NCBI GenBank assembly: GCA_020851735.1
Contig: JADZCD010000006.1
Span: forward strand, 1-64,000
DNA from: Phycisphaeraceae bacterium
GTDB taxonomy: Bacteria; Planctomycetota; Phycisphaerae; Phycisphaerales; Phycisphaeraceae
Reading direction: 5' to 3'
Length of the DNA stretch: 64,000 nucleotides
The notes beneath the pieces were generated by a model. It was not told where the DNA came from. It did not search any database and saw only the letters and a program-made list of their open reading frames with translations. Positions 50,829 through 59,528 of the stretch are shown piece by piece. Position 1 is the first letter of the stretch; every line of letters begins with the position of its first letter. Both the position numbers and the translations under genes were made by a program.

Positions 50829-51356
50829 CTACTGTAACTGAAATTCCGTGAATTTGCGGATCACAATCTGATCCACAATGGCCTTGCCTTCCGTGTCGCG
50901 TCCTAGGCGCTGTTCCAGGCGCGCCTGGATCTGGCGTTTGACCGTCGCCAAAGTGGACTCATTAAGTTCCGAACGGTCCGCCCGGCTGATGATCTGGCGG
51001 ATGTCCTCGGTGATCTGAGCCTTGGAGCTTTCGATGACCTTGCTCGTCTTTTCCTGGTGCCGGCGTTGAACAACGATCAGCACGTCCGCGTCGTAGACAA
51101 AAGTTTTGCCCGTGCGCGTGTTGGGAAACTTATCGGACACCAGGGGGATCTCCACCAGACGGGTTTCGTCCAGCTGGGGATCAGGCTCCGCGGAGTGGGC
51201 CTCGGCGGGCTTGGGGCCACCCATGAGCATATAAGTGACGCCCACGGTGGCGATTTCTAAGACAACTATTGCAATGACAAGCACTAACGTCTTGCTTGAC
51301 TTAGCAGCCGGCTGCTGTTCTTGGGTCTGATCGGGGGCAGGAGTTTGCTCAGCCAT
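50829..51356 (-). CDS. fliL: Flagellar stator-associated protein FliL
   Basis: A 175-residue protein with a cytoplasmic Gln/Pro-rich start, one helix (TLVLVIAIVVLEIATVGVTYML) and a periplasmic domain ending in AIVDQIVIRKFTEFQLQ, the typical FliL C terminus. FliL surrounds the stator and supports torque. It lies downstream of motB. Confidence 0.9.
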   Translation of the reverse strand: MAEQTPAPDQTQEQQPAAKSSKTLVLVIAIVVLEIATVGVTYMLMGGPKPAEAHSAEPDPQLDETRLVEIPLVSDKFPNTRTGKTFVYDADVLIVVQRRHQEKTSKVIESSKAQITEDIRQIISRADRSELNESTLATVKRQIQARLEQRLGRDTEGKAIVDQIVIRKFTEFQLQ

Positions 51357-51380
51357 AGGTCCACCTTACGTTCCGCAGGT

Positions 51381-52130
51381 TCATTCACTGTCCAACTGAC
51401 GGAATTCATCGACCAAAGCTTGGTCGACCATGATTTCCACCCGCCGATTCGGTGTTTGTCCCGCCTGGTCGTAGACCCGCTTGACTAAGGGTTCCCGGTC
51501 GGCACAGGCCACCAGCCGCAGGCGTTCGGCCGGGATGCCGATCGCGGTGCTGGTCATAAAGTCGCGGACGGCCCGGGCCCTTTCGAAACTAAGCAGGTCC
51601 AGATCCGCCAGCGTCCCCCCCTGGGCCCCTTCCATGCTGGAGGTGTGGCCGCGGATTTCGACGATGTTGTTATAGCCGCGGATCAGCTGGGCGACCTTCG
51701 TCAGATCCTGGCGGGCTTGCGCGGACAGCTCCGTGGAACGTTCGAGAAAAACGATTCGGCCGCCGACGATGTAGCTTTGGCCCTTGCGGACCACGGTAAC
51801 CTCCTGTTCGCGTCCCTCCTGGCCGGGGTCCGTGGTACTGGCTTTTAAGGGCTTGTTCTTCTGCTGCTGCGTCGCCACGGTCTGGAGGATCTTCAGCAGG
51901 CTGCTGTGCTGGGGATCGTCCTTGCTCGGCGAGGGTCCGCCGCCGATGCCCTCCATGCCAAAGGCCTTTTGAATCTGGTCGACGATTTCTTTGTAGCTGT
52001 CGTCCTTCTTCAATTCGCTTAAGGCGGCCAACAGAATGAAGAAGCACAGCAACAGGGACATCATGTCGCCGTAGGTCAAAACCCACTCCGGAGCGCCGCC
52101 GGCGGCCTGCTTGGGTTTTTTGATGCCCAT
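51381..52130 (-). CDS. motB: Motor stator protein MotB (OmpA-like)
   Basis: A 249-residue protein. GGAPEWVLTYGDMMSLLLCFFILL carries the helix with the proton-binding Asp (TYGDMMSLLL). The C-terminal OmpA-like peptidoglycan-binding domain has VEIRGHTSSMEGAQGG, SFERARAVRDFM, RLRLVACADREP and PNRRVEIMV. It anchors the stator to the cell wall. It is encoded 46 bases after motA. Confidence 0.94.
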   Translation of the reverse strand: MGIKKPKQAAGGAPEWVLTYGDMMSLLLCFFILLAALSELKKDDSYKEIVDQIQKAFGMEGIGGGPSPSKDDPQHSSLLKILQTVATQQQKNKPLKASTTDPGQEGREQEVTVVRKGQSYIVGGRIVFLERSTELSAQARQDLTKVAQLIRGYNNIVEIRGHTSSMEGAQGGTLADLDLLSFERARAVRDFMTSTAIGIPAERLRLVACADREPLVKRVYDQAGQTPNRRVEIMVDQALVDEFRQLDSE

Positions 52131-52176
52131 GGCTGAGTCCTATGGAAAAAAGGCCGGCCGGAACTCCCTGCCTCCG

Positions 52177-52959
52177 CTAGGCGGCCTGGCGTTCTTCGTC
52201 GTCGCGTGATTTGCGCAACGAAGGAGGCAAGAAAGTCATCAGTTTCTTTTCCACGATGCGCGGGTTGTCCCCGCTTTGAATGGCCATGACGCCCTTGAGA
52301 ATGATGGTTTTGTTGAGGATTTCCTCGGCCGAGCGGCGGGCCAGGCGGTCGGCCATCGGCAAGGCGAAGCTGTTGGCGATCAGGGCCCCGTACAACGTGG
52401 TGAGAATCGCCACCGCCATGCCCGGGCCGATCATCGACGGATCGCTCATGTTGCGAAGCATGATCACCAAGCCTACGAGAGTTCCGATCATGCCGTAGGC
52501 CGGGGCGTACTTGGCCAAGGTGTCGAAAAGCGCCTTGCCCTGGTCGTGGCGGTCAATGATGTTCTCTAATTCATTGGTCAGCACGGATTCGATCAGTTCC
52601 GGATCGGTGCCGTCGATGGCCATCTGAATGCCGTGGACCACGAAGGTGTCTTCGATGTCCTTGATGACATTCTCCAGGGACAGGATGCCGTCGCGGCGGG
52701 CGATCTCGGCATAATAAACCATGTCGGTAATGAGATTGCCGGGCGCTTGGGACTTATGAAAAAGCAGCTGGCGCAGGATGGCGAAGATGCTCTTGACGTT
52801 TTCCATCGGGAAGGCAAAAAACATCATGGTGACCGAAGCGCCAAACACCAGGATGGAACTGGCCACGTCCCAATAGGCAATGATACTGCCGCCGCTGAGC
52901 AAGGCCCAGACGATGATGATCCAGGTCCCGAAAAATCCGAACAGTAGCCCCAAATCCAT
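52177..52959 (-). CDS. motA: Motor stator protein MotA
   Basis: A 260-residue protein with four membrane helices. The cytoplasmic loop includes RRDGILSLENVIKDIED and the C-terminal half has KYAPAYGMIGTLVGLVIMLRNM, the MotA/ExbB signature. With MotB it forms the ion channel that drives the flagellum. A sigma-28-like promoter lies about 40-70 bases upstream. Confidence 0.94.
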   Translation of the reverse strand: MDLGLLFGFFGTWIIIVWALLSGGSIIAYWDVASSILVFGASVTMMFFAFPMENVKSIFAILRQLLFHKSQAPGNLITDMVYYAEIARRDGILSLENVIKDIEDTFVVHGIQMAIDGTDPELIESVLTNELENIIDRHDQGKALFDTLAKYAPAYGMIGTLVGLVIMLRNMSDPSMIGPGMAVAILTTLYGALIANSFALPMADRLARRSAEEILNKTIILKGVMAIQSGDNPRIVEKKLMTFLPPSLRKSRDDEERQAA

Positions 52960-53202
52960 CGCGCAGCCCTGTTTTAGATCAGAGAACGAGCCTGTGGTTT
53001 CTTATCGGTCCAAAGGGGTCGAAAATTTTAAGAGAAGTCAGGGGAAAAACGCCCGGACGCCGGACATCGCAAAGGCTTAAATCGCCGGAAGTTGAGAATA
53101 TCTCCGCCGGGGCGATCCCCCCTCGGCCGCGGCGGCTGAGCATTCCTGGAAAAACGCCATGGCCAACCGGCCCCTGAATCGCACGTTCCGGCCGCACGTA
53201 AG
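52960..53202 (-). other. Spacer between flbD and motA
   Basis: A 243-base stretch, the longest untranslated gap inside the flagellar operon. It holds the promoter at 53002-53030; the rest shows no gene, hairpin or array that I can recognise. Confidence 0.5.
53002..53030 (-). promoter_or_regulatory. Sigma-28-type promoter for motA
   Basis: Read on the minus strand: TAAAATTT (-35, consensus TAAAGTTT) with TAAA at 53030-53027, and ACCGATAA (-10, consensus GCCGATAA) at 53009-53002. The gap from TAAA to the -10 element is 17 bases, against the usual 15 or so. Transcription would begin near 52995, about 36 bases before the motA ATG. A sigma-28 gene is present in the same cluster. Confidence 0.55.
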
Positions 53203-53400
53203 CTACGTCGGGGGGAACAGATAGCGCAGGCACCGGCCGTATTCGATCACCAGGCGCACCACGTCCTGCATGTTCTCGCGGACAATCACGTGATCGCCGT
53301 TGATCAGGGTGATCGTGGTGTCGGGGTTTTCCTCCACCGAGCGGATCAGCTCGGCGTTGAGGACAAAGCGCTTATGGTTGAGGCGCGTCAGCGTGATCAT
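53203..53400 (-). CDS. flbD: Flagellar protein FlbD/SwrD family
   Basis: A 65-residue protein: MITLTRLNHKRFVLNAELIRSVEENPDTTI... followed by LINGDHVIVRENMQDVVRLVIEYGR. This is the short FlbD (SwrD) family found between flgE and motA in Firmicutes-like flagellar operons; in Bacillus it raises flagellar power. It begins 11 bases after the flgE stop. Confidence 0.88.
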   Translation of the reverse strand: MITLTRLNHKRFVLNAELIRSVEENPDTTITLINGDHVIVRENMQDVVRLVIEYGRCLRYLFPPT

Positions 53401-53411
53401 GGCCGGTTAAA

Positions 53412-55124
53412 TCAACGAATGGTGTTCAGCAGTTCCTGGATCAGCTGGTCGGAGGTGGTGATGATGCGCGACGAGGCGGAGAACCCGGTGGAGGCGTTGA
53501 TCAGGTTGATGAACTCCTCGGAAAGGTCCACGTTGGACATTTCCACCGCCTGGCCCTGAATGGTGCCCGAGCCGTTCTGGCTGGGCATGACGATGCTGGG
53601 CGTGCCGCTGTTAAGCGACTGGTTGTAGATGTTGCCGCCTTCCTCCACCAGGCCGGCGTTGTTGGGGAACATCGCCAGCATGATCCGGCCCAGCAGCTTT
53701 TCCTTGCCGTTGCTGAAGTAGCCGGTGATCTCCCCGTCGGCGCTGACCGCGAAGGTATTCAATTCGCCGGCCGGGGCGCCGTCCAGGGCGCTGCCGGTGA
53801 ACGTCGGCGACTGCGAGCCTAAGTCCAGGGCCCGCATGCTGGCGTCGAAGTTAAGCCGGATGGTCAGCGGCGTGGCGGCCGGAGTGTTGTCGCGATCGAT
53901 CAGAATGGTGCCGCCGGTGTTGGACACGAAATTGCCGTAGCTGTCAAAGCTCAGCGTGCCGTTGGAAACCACCCGATCCAGATCGCTGTCGTCCTCGCTC
54001 TGCACGTAATAGCGCCACGTCGAGCCGGCGTCGGCGTCTTCCAGCACGGCGATGACGTCCAGATTCACGTCGCTGCCGATGCTGTCATACACGCTGAAGC
54101 TGGTGCGCACCGATTCGCCGTTGGCGGTCTGCGTTTTGGCCCAGCCTAAGCTTAAGGGGGTTCCGCCGACGGTAACGTTGGCGTTGCTGAGCGTCAGGTC
54201 GTTGTGCTGCCCGCTGTTGCCGGTGACGACGATCTCGCCGGAGCCGTTGATCGTCACCCCGCCGGCGACGGAGGTGTCGATGCCCAGGATGTCGGTGAGG
54301 AAATCCAGGAAATCCTGCACGGTGGTGCCGTTGGCGTCGGCGTCGCCGCTGGCCACGGCGGCCACTTCAAAGGTGTGGGAGGTCAGCTCGACGGTGCCTT
54401 CCTGGTTATCCCGGCCTTTTTGCACGCCGCTGACGGTGATGATGTCGTTGGCCGCCAGGACCGGCGAGCCGCCGGCCGTGGTGTAGAGGGAGGTCAGAAG
54501 GGTGGTGCCCAAAGCCGCGGTGGTGGCGGCGGCATCGGAGTAAATGGCGTCGGTCTGATTAATCGAACCTTGCGTGGCCACGACGCCCTTGGAATTAAGG
54601 CTGCCGCGCATCAGGGCGCTGGAGCTGGCTTCGGCCAGGGGCAGGCCCTTGGGAATCATGATGTTGGTCAGCACGCCCTCGACGACGTTGTAGCTGGAAT
54701 CGATGCCGAAACCCTGGACCTTGTTGCCGTTGGGCGTGACCAGGTTGTATTCGCTGTCGAGCTTGAAGTTGCCGGCCCGGGTGTAGCGGCGGGCTCCGTT
54801 GACGTCGATGATGTAAAAGCCGTCACCGTTGATGGCCATCTCCGTGTCCACGCCGGTGCCCTGCCACGTGCCGGCCTTGAAGTTGCGGGCGATTTCCCCC
54901 ACCCGCGCCCCCATGCCTACCTGCGAGGCGTTGCGCCCGCCGCTGTTGGTCGAGGGCCCGGACGCGGGCTTGAGCGTCTGGGCGATCTGGGTTTCAAAGC
55001 GCATGCGGCTGGTCTTAAACGCCACCGTGTTGACGTTGGCGATGTTGTTGCCCGCCACGTTGATCCATTCGGAGTTGACGTTCATGCCGGTTAAGCCGGT
55101 GAACAAGGCGCCATTGAGTCCCAT
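53412..55124 (-). CDS. flgE: Flagellar hook protein FlgE
   Basis: A 570-residue rod/hook family protein. The N terminus MGLNGALFTGLTGMNVNSEWINVAGNNIANVNTVAFK and the C terminus (SNVDLSEEFINLINASTGFSASSRIITTSDQLIQELLNTIR) form the conserved D0 helices, and FSVSADGEI-type strands occur in D1. The middle (residues 190-320) is a variable, Thr/Gly-rich surface domain, which makes the protein longer than enteric FlgE. It forms the flexible hook. Confidence 0.95.
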   Translation of the reverse strand: MGLNGALFTGLTGMNVNSEWINVAGNNIANVNTVAFKTSRMRFETQIAQTLKPASGPSTNSGGRNASQVGMGARVGEIARNFKAGTWQGTGVDTEMAINGDGFYIIDVNGARRYTRAGNFKLDSEYNLVTPNGNKVQGFGIDSSYNVVEGVLTNIMIPKGLPLAEASSSALMRGSLNSKGVVATQGSINQTDAIYSDAAATTAALGTTLLTSLYTTAGGSPVLAANDIITVSGVQKGRDNQEGTVELTSHTFEVAAVASGDADANGTTVQDFLDFLTDILGIDTSVAGGVTINGSGEIVVTGNSGQHNDLTLSNANVTVGGTPLSLGWAKTQTANGESVRTSFSVYDSIGSDVNLDVIAVLEDADAGSTWRYYVQSEDDSDLDRVVSNGTLSFDSYGNFVSNTGGTILIDRDNTPAATPLTIRLNFDASMRALDLGSQSPTFTGSALDGAPAGELNTFAVSADGEITGYFSNGKEKLLGRIMLAMFPNNAGLVEEGGNIYNQSLNSGTPSIVMPSQNGSGTIQGQAVEMSNVDLSEEFINLINASTGFSASSRIITTSDQLIQELLNTIR

Positions 55125-55193
55125 CGATAACTCCCTTCAACGGAAGATGGATCAGCCGGCCGCGGGTCTGCCGCGACCACCGATCCCGGCTGT

Positions 55194-55553
55194 CTAAGAG
55201 GCGGTGCTAAGCTGCCCGCCGGTACGTAGGTTTCGGACGGATGGATTCTCGATGCTGTTGAACGAGGACAAGTCGGCCAACGGGCTGGCCTGCGGGCTCT
55301 TCGCCGCAGCCTCGGAAAAATCGCCCTGAGCGGACAAAGCAGCGTCGCCGCCCGCTCCACCCCCCGTACCCCCGGAAACCGCGGAAGACTGGTAGCGTGC
55401 CTCGGCCAGCAGCGAATCGAAGCTGCGCTGCTCGATGGGGCTGGCCAGCTCCTGGGCCGATACGCCCGGCAATTGCCGCGGCGAAGGGGCCGGCGAACCG
55501 GTCGGGCGAACCGCCGGTTCAAGCATGCGCAGGAGCAGGGAAGAATCAGCCAC
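55194..55553 (-). CDS. Unnamed flagellar-operon protein between flgD and flgE
   Basis: A 119-residue, Ser/Ala/Pro-rich protein without a signal peptide or membrane helix. The stretch SPIEQRSFDSLLAEARYQSS is the only likely helix. In Firmicutes a short protein is encoded at the same place (flagellar operon protein of the TIGR02530 type); a match is plausible from position, but the sequence is too short and biased to be sure. It may be a hook-assembly helper. Confidence 0.55.
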   Translation of the reverse strand: MADSSLLLRMLEPAVRPTGSPAPSPRQLPGVSAQELASPIEQRSFDSLLAEARYQSSAVSGGTGGGAGGDAALSAQGDFSEAAAKSPQASPLADLSSFNSIENPSVRNLRTGGQLSTAS

Positions 55554-55574
55554 CAGCGAACTCCATTAAAAACA

Positions 55575-56165
55575 TCACGAACCGGACAATGCTGACGCCA
55601 AGTCACCAGGGAAGGTCGTGCTCTTGATCAACTCGCCGAGGGTCTGCCTGGGATGCACGTTGCCGGCGGCCTGGCTGTCGTCGGAGGTCTGGTCTTCAGC
55701 CGCCAGGGCCTGGGCCACCTGGGTCACGTTGTCGAACGGCAGCAGCTTGCCGGTGTCCAGTTCCAGGGAAACCACGCCCTGATCGACGCGCACGGAGGTC
55801 ACCAGGCCGCTGACGGAATTATTGTCGCTGTCCTTGCCCGCCACCTCCCGGCCGATCAACTGCCCGGCCGAGGACAGCTGGCTCTGCAGCACCAGCGAAT
55901 TGAGCTTATCGATCAAGGAAGTCTGGCTGTCCTTGTTGGTGTCCACCAGCTCGGTGAGCTTGTCCTGGAGGAGCATCTGGCTTTCGACGTTGCGCAGGCT
56001 CGAGAGCTGCTCCAAAAGCTTACTGCTGTCCTGGGGATTGAACGGGTCCTGCTGGCGAAGCTCGGTGACCAGAATCTTGACGAACTGGTCGGACGAGATG
56101 TTGCCGAACCCGCTGATTTTGTTGGTCACCGACCCGCTGCTGGATCCGACGGCACTGGTGGACAT
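55575..56165 (-). CDS. flgD: Flagellar hook-capping protein FlgD
   Basis: A 196-residue protein. The N-terminal signature reads SSDQFVKILVTELRQQDPFNPQDSSKLLEQLSSLRNVESQMLL, which is diagnostic. The C-terminal half (GREVAGKDSDNNSVSGLVTSVRVDQGVVSLELDTG) forms the capping beta domain, with a slightly longer acidic end than usual. It lies between fliK and flgE as in Firmicutes operons. Confidence 0.93.
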   Translation of the reverse strand: MSTSAVGSSSGSVTNKISGFGNISSDQFVKILVTELRQQDPFNPQDSSKLLEQLSSLRNVESQMLLQDKLTELVDTNKDSQTSLIDKLNSLVLQSQLSSAGQLIGREVAGKDSDNNSVSGLVTSVRVDQGVVSLELDTGKLLPFDNVTQVAQALAAEDQTSDDSQAAGNVHPRQTLGELIKSTTFPGDLASALSGS

Positions 56166-56203
56166 GGGAGAAAACTCCTTGGAATCACAGCCTCGGCGTC
56201 CGG

Positions 56204-58258
56204 TCAGGCGGTGGCGTTGAGCAGAGCACTGTCAAAGTCCGACGCTTCGCCCGGCGGGGTCTGCCGCTCGGACGACTGCTGCCGCTGCTGGAAAAACTCC
56301 CCGCGGCTGCGGCTGCCGTCGTCGCCGGCGTCGTTGGACTGCGGCTGACCCTGAAAGTCCATTGGTGTGGAGGACATGGTCTGCACCCCAAGTCGCTCGA
56401 CAAACAAGCCATGCCCCTGCAGGGCTTGGCGGAGTTCACCTAACTGCTGAACCAGCAATTGGCGTGCCGATTCGTGCTGGGTCATCAGGTTAGCGCGTAC
56501 CGAGCCCTCGGAAAGATCCAACTGGATGCGCACAAGGCCCAGCTCCGGCGGGGACAATCGCAAGGTGACCGCGCCGCCCTTCTGGCTTAAAGCCGCCTGC
56601 AAACCGCGCGTCACCCGGCTTAGGTTCAACTGCGCAGCCGGGTCCTCGGCTTCGCTATTTACATCATTTAATGAAATTGGATTTCCCTGCGTCGCAGCCG
56701 ACGTTCCGCCCGGCGTCAACGAGGCCAAAAGCGCAGGACTTGCAGGCTCCGACAGCGCAGGATTTACCGCGCCAAAGTTATTCGGAACCGTGCCGGCCGA
56801 TGTATCCGCCCAGGCCGGCGTGGCGAAAACCGCGATGGGCGGCGCCGGTTTATCCGTGGAACCTAAGAGACTGGCCAGGGACGCCACGCTCGAACCCTGC
56901 TTGCCGGATGCCCCGGAATCCGCGGCGTCAGCGGATGACACATCGGCGTCCGCGTCAAAAAACAACGACCAATCCGCCGCGACGGCCGGGGCGGCATCAG
57001 ACTTGGACACCTGCCCCACGCTCGCCTCGGCCAAGCCGGCCTTCTGTCCCTTGCCCGCGACCGAGGAATTTCCCAGCCCGGCGGTCTGATTGTTCTTCCC
57101 CGCTGCGTTCGCCTTAACCGCCACGCCTGCGTCACTGCCAAACAACCCCAGCACCCCGGCCGAAGTCGCCGTGCCAGCCGCGGAGTCTGGATTCGCCGCA
57201 GCCTCGGCGGTCTTGGCTGCTGTCTTGGAATCACCCTCCGCAACAGCCTGAGCAGACGCCGCCACTTGCGCGAGATTCAAGTCCTGGTCCGCTTCCATCG
57301 CCAGACCGTGCGCAGCCAACCAGCTGGAAGTGGCTTGCGCTGCTTCCGCCAGCTCGATTTCCAGAGCCTGTCCCGCCGCCGAATCCGCTGCGCCGGCCTG
57401 ATCGGTTGTGGACGAAACCGATGGTTTGAGCATCGCCGTCAAGTCCGTTGCGTCGCTGCTCCAAGCAGCCTCATCGCCCGCCGACGCGGAAAACAATCCG
57501 CCGGCCCCGGCGAAGTATTCCTGGCTTGTTTTTTCACTTCCCCCCGCTTCGGTCCCGTCTCCTCCCGCTGCGCCAAGATCGCTTAGCGTAAGTCCGCCCT
57601 GCGCACGCGCGAGGGTCGCTGACAAATCAGGCCCCCCCTCGATCGCCTGCCCGCTGCCATCCGTTTTTGCCGTGGATGACAAAGCATTTCCAGAGCCGGC
57701 GTCCGCTTCCCCTGTGCTGCCCGAAGATTGCGCTGATGCTAATTCGCCCTCATCCGAACCTAAGGAGCTGCCAGGGCCTCCGCTTTCTTGGTTGCTTCCG
57801 AGGTCACTTCCGGGGTCACTTCCGGGGGCGGGGGCGCTTCCGGGGGAGCTTCCGGGGTCGAGCTTAGGGGAGAGGGCGTCTAATTCCGCGGGGGTTGTTT
57901 CCGTGACGTCAGCGGGTCTGTCGGCCACGAAGTTTTCCCGCCACGCCGGCAAGGTCTCCGGTTCTCCAGCTGCCTGCCTGGAGGAAGCTGCGTTCGATTT
58001 TTCGCTTAGTCGTTTGCCGCGCGGGCTTAGGCTGGCTGAACCATCGCGATCGGCTGATTTTCTGGCCGGGGCGGTCTCGGACGCGGCAGACTGGTTTTGC
58101 GCCGGCGTCGAGGAAGCGTCCGCCGCCTGGCGGAATGATTCGGCAAAGGAGCTATCCGCCTGGCGCATAGCCGCGGAGCGCTGGGCCTGGCGAGCGCCGA
58201 CCGCCGCGGCCGGGCGTGACGCCAGCAGGGAAAGCAGGGATTCGTTGGTCGAAGCCAT
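56204..58258 (-). CDS. fliK: Flagellar hook-length control protein FliK
   Basis: A 684-residue protein, longer than most FliK proteins (about 400-500). Residues 1-560 are Ala/Ser/Gly/Asp-rich and low in hydrophobic order. The conserved C-terminal domain is GAVTLRLSPPELGLVRIQLDLSEGSVRANL...LLVQQLGELRQALQGHGL. A stretch at about 130-165 (DPGSSPGSAPAPGSDPGSD) is encoded by the 12-bp repeat. FliK sets hook length and triggers the FlhB switch; the long ruler region could affect hook length. The start overlaps the motE stop. Confidence 0.9.
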   Translation of the reverse strand: MASTNESLLSLLASRPAAAVGARQAQRSAAMRQADSSFAESFRQAADASSTPAQNQSAASETAPARKSADRDGSASLSPRGKRLSEKSNAASSRQAAGEPETLPAWRENFVADRPADVTETTPAELDALSPKLDPGSSPGSAPAPGSDPGSDLGSNQESGGPGSSLGSDEGELASAQSSGSTGEADAGSGNALSSTAKTDGSGQAIEGGPDLSATLARAQGGLTLSDLGAAGGDGTEAGGSEKTSQEYFAGAGGLFSASAGDEAAWSSDATDLTAMLKPSVSSTTDQAGAADSAAGQALEIELAEAAQATSSWLAAHGLAMEADQDLNLAQVAASAQAVAEGDSKTAAKTAEAAANPDSAAGTATSAGVLGLFGSDAGVAVKANAAGKNNQTAGLGNSSVAGKGQKAGLAEASVGQVSKSDAAPAVAADWSLFFDADADVSSADAADSGASGKQGSSVASLASLLGSTDKPAPPIAVFATPAWADTSAGTVPNNFGAVNPALSEPASPALLASLTPGGTSAATQGNPISLNDVNSEAEDPAAQLNLSRVTRGLQAALSQKGGAVTLRLSPPELGLVRIQLDLSEGSVRANLMTQHESARQLLVQQLGELRQALQGHGLFVERLGVQTMSSTPMDFQGQPQSNDAGDDGSRSRGEFFQQRQQSSERQTPPGEASDFDSALLNATA
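57795..57868. repeat. 12-bp GC repeat inside fliK
   Basis: On the coding strand: CCCCGGAAGCTC, CCCCGGAAGCGC, then the head GCCCCCGCCCCCGGAAGTG, then CCCCGGAAGTGA. About 70 bases, in frame, encoding DPGSSPGSAPAPGSDPGS-type sequence. Confidence 0.8.
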
Positions 58259-58977
58259 CAGCGCGTGGTTCCTTCGGTGGCTGCGGAGGCTGGCAGCAGC
58301 TCGACGCCGCGGCCGCGGAGCATCTGCATCAGATCCGTGGCGGTCTTGGTTTCCTCGGTGGTCTTGAATTCCTTGATCACGCCGGCCGCTTTGCGCGGCG
58401 ACATGGCCGCCAGATAAGCGACGACCTGCTCGGTCTTATTTTCCGCGATCAGGGCCCGGAACATGTCCTTGGTCTGTTTGGGCTTCAACTGCTCGTAGAG
58501 CTGAACCGTCTGCTGGAAATCCTGGTCATTGCGCAGGGCAGCCTCGCGGGTGAGGGCCTCTTCCAGGGCCTTGCGGTCGGCCGCGTTGCGGTTTTTCTGC
58601 TCATCCAGCAGCTGGCGGGCCATTTCCACCTGGCGTTGCAGGGCCCGGATGTCCTCGCGCAAGCGCTGGCTGCGCAGGACTTCGAGCTGTTCCTGCTCGT
58701 TCTGCTGGGCCAGTTGTTCGGTGGGTGTTCGCGGTCCCTGGGCGACCTGCTGCTGGTATTGCGCCTGGTCCTTTTCCTCTTTGGCCTTGCGGGCGGCTTC
58801 CTGGGCCTGCAATTTTTGCGCTTCCTCCTCCAGGGGAGTCGGCGTGACGATGGCCACGATCTGATGCAGGCGGTCGCGGGAGAGTCGGCCGGTGAGATAG
58901 AGATAGCCGCCAAAGGCGCAAAGGCCCAGGAAATTGACGATCAACACAATGGCCAAGGCGTTCCAGAAGGCTTTCAC
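58258..58977 (-). CDS. MotE-like protein (YlxF family)
   Basis: A 239-residue protein with one N-terminal membrane helix (ALAIVLIVNFLGLCAFGGYLYL), a long Gln/Glu/Lys coiled coil (75-180) and a C-terminal MgtE-N-like helical domain (YLAAMSPRKAAGVIKEF). This is the pattern of MotE/YlxF, a protein linked to stator function and always found between fliJ and fliK. The gene overlaps fliJ by 4 bases and its stop overlaps the fliK start. Confidence 0.78.
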   Translation of the reverse strand: MKAFWNALAIVLIVNFLGLCAFGGYLYLTGRLSRDRLHQIVAIVTPTPLEEEAQKLQAQEAARKAKEEKDQAQYQQQVAQGPRTPTEQLAQQNEQEQLEVLRSQRLREDIRALQRQVEMARQLLDEQKNRNAADRKALEEALTREAALRNDQDFQQTVQLYEQLKPKQTKDMFRALIAENKTEQVVAYLAAMSPRKAAGVIKEFKTTEETKTATDLMQMLRGRGVELLPASAATEGTTR

Positions 58978-59435
58978 GAACGCTGCTCCGTCAGTATCAG
59001 GCGGGCGTGGCGTTGCATCGTGATTTCATCCAGTTCCGCGGTCTCGCGGCGGAGCTGGGCGGCAAGCCACTGCTCGTACTGACGCTGACGTAGCAATTCC
59101 AATGCCTGGCGATCGCGGGTGGCCTTGAGCAACAGCTCGCGGGCCATCTGGATCGCCTTTTCCAGGCGGACCATGTCCAGCACAATCGCCTGGGCCCGCT
59201 GGGCCAACTGCCCGCTGTAGCGGGCGAAGCCCCCCACTCCTTCCAGGTCCACCTTGCCCACCAGACTGCCCGCCAACTGGTGCTTGGCGTCGGTGATGCC
59301 GGTCTGCATCTGGCGAATCTGGTTCTGATAGATCATTTTCTGCCGAAGCAGCTTGGCCAGATCGCGCTGCCGCTGGTCCTCGATGGCCTGGCGGTGCTGG
59401 AGCAAGGGTTGAAGCGTAAATCGAAAGGCAGCCAC
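58974..59435 (-). CDS. fliJ: Flagellar export chaperone FliJ
   Basis: A 153-residue, almost wholly helical protein. MAAFRFTLQPLLQHRQAIEDQRQRDLAKLLRQK is a typical FliJ start; a coiled coil continues to the end. FliJ links the FliI ATPase ring to the FlhA gate. It lies between fliI and motE with a 93-base gap to fliI. Confidence 0.88.
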   Translation of the reverse strand: MAAFRFTLQPLLQHRQAIEDQRQRDLAKLLRQKMIYQNQIRQMQTGITDAKHQLAGSLVGKVDLEGVGGFARYSGQLAQRAQAIVLDMVRLEKAIQMARELLLKATRDRQALELLRQRQYEQWLAAQLRRETAELDEITMQRHARLILTEQRS

Positions 59436-59528
59436 TTGGGAACACCTTATGCAGTCTTCAAAACACGCTCAGAGCCAAGCAGTCCAAACTTTCGACACCC
59501 CATCAAACGACCGGCCGGACGCCCCGGG

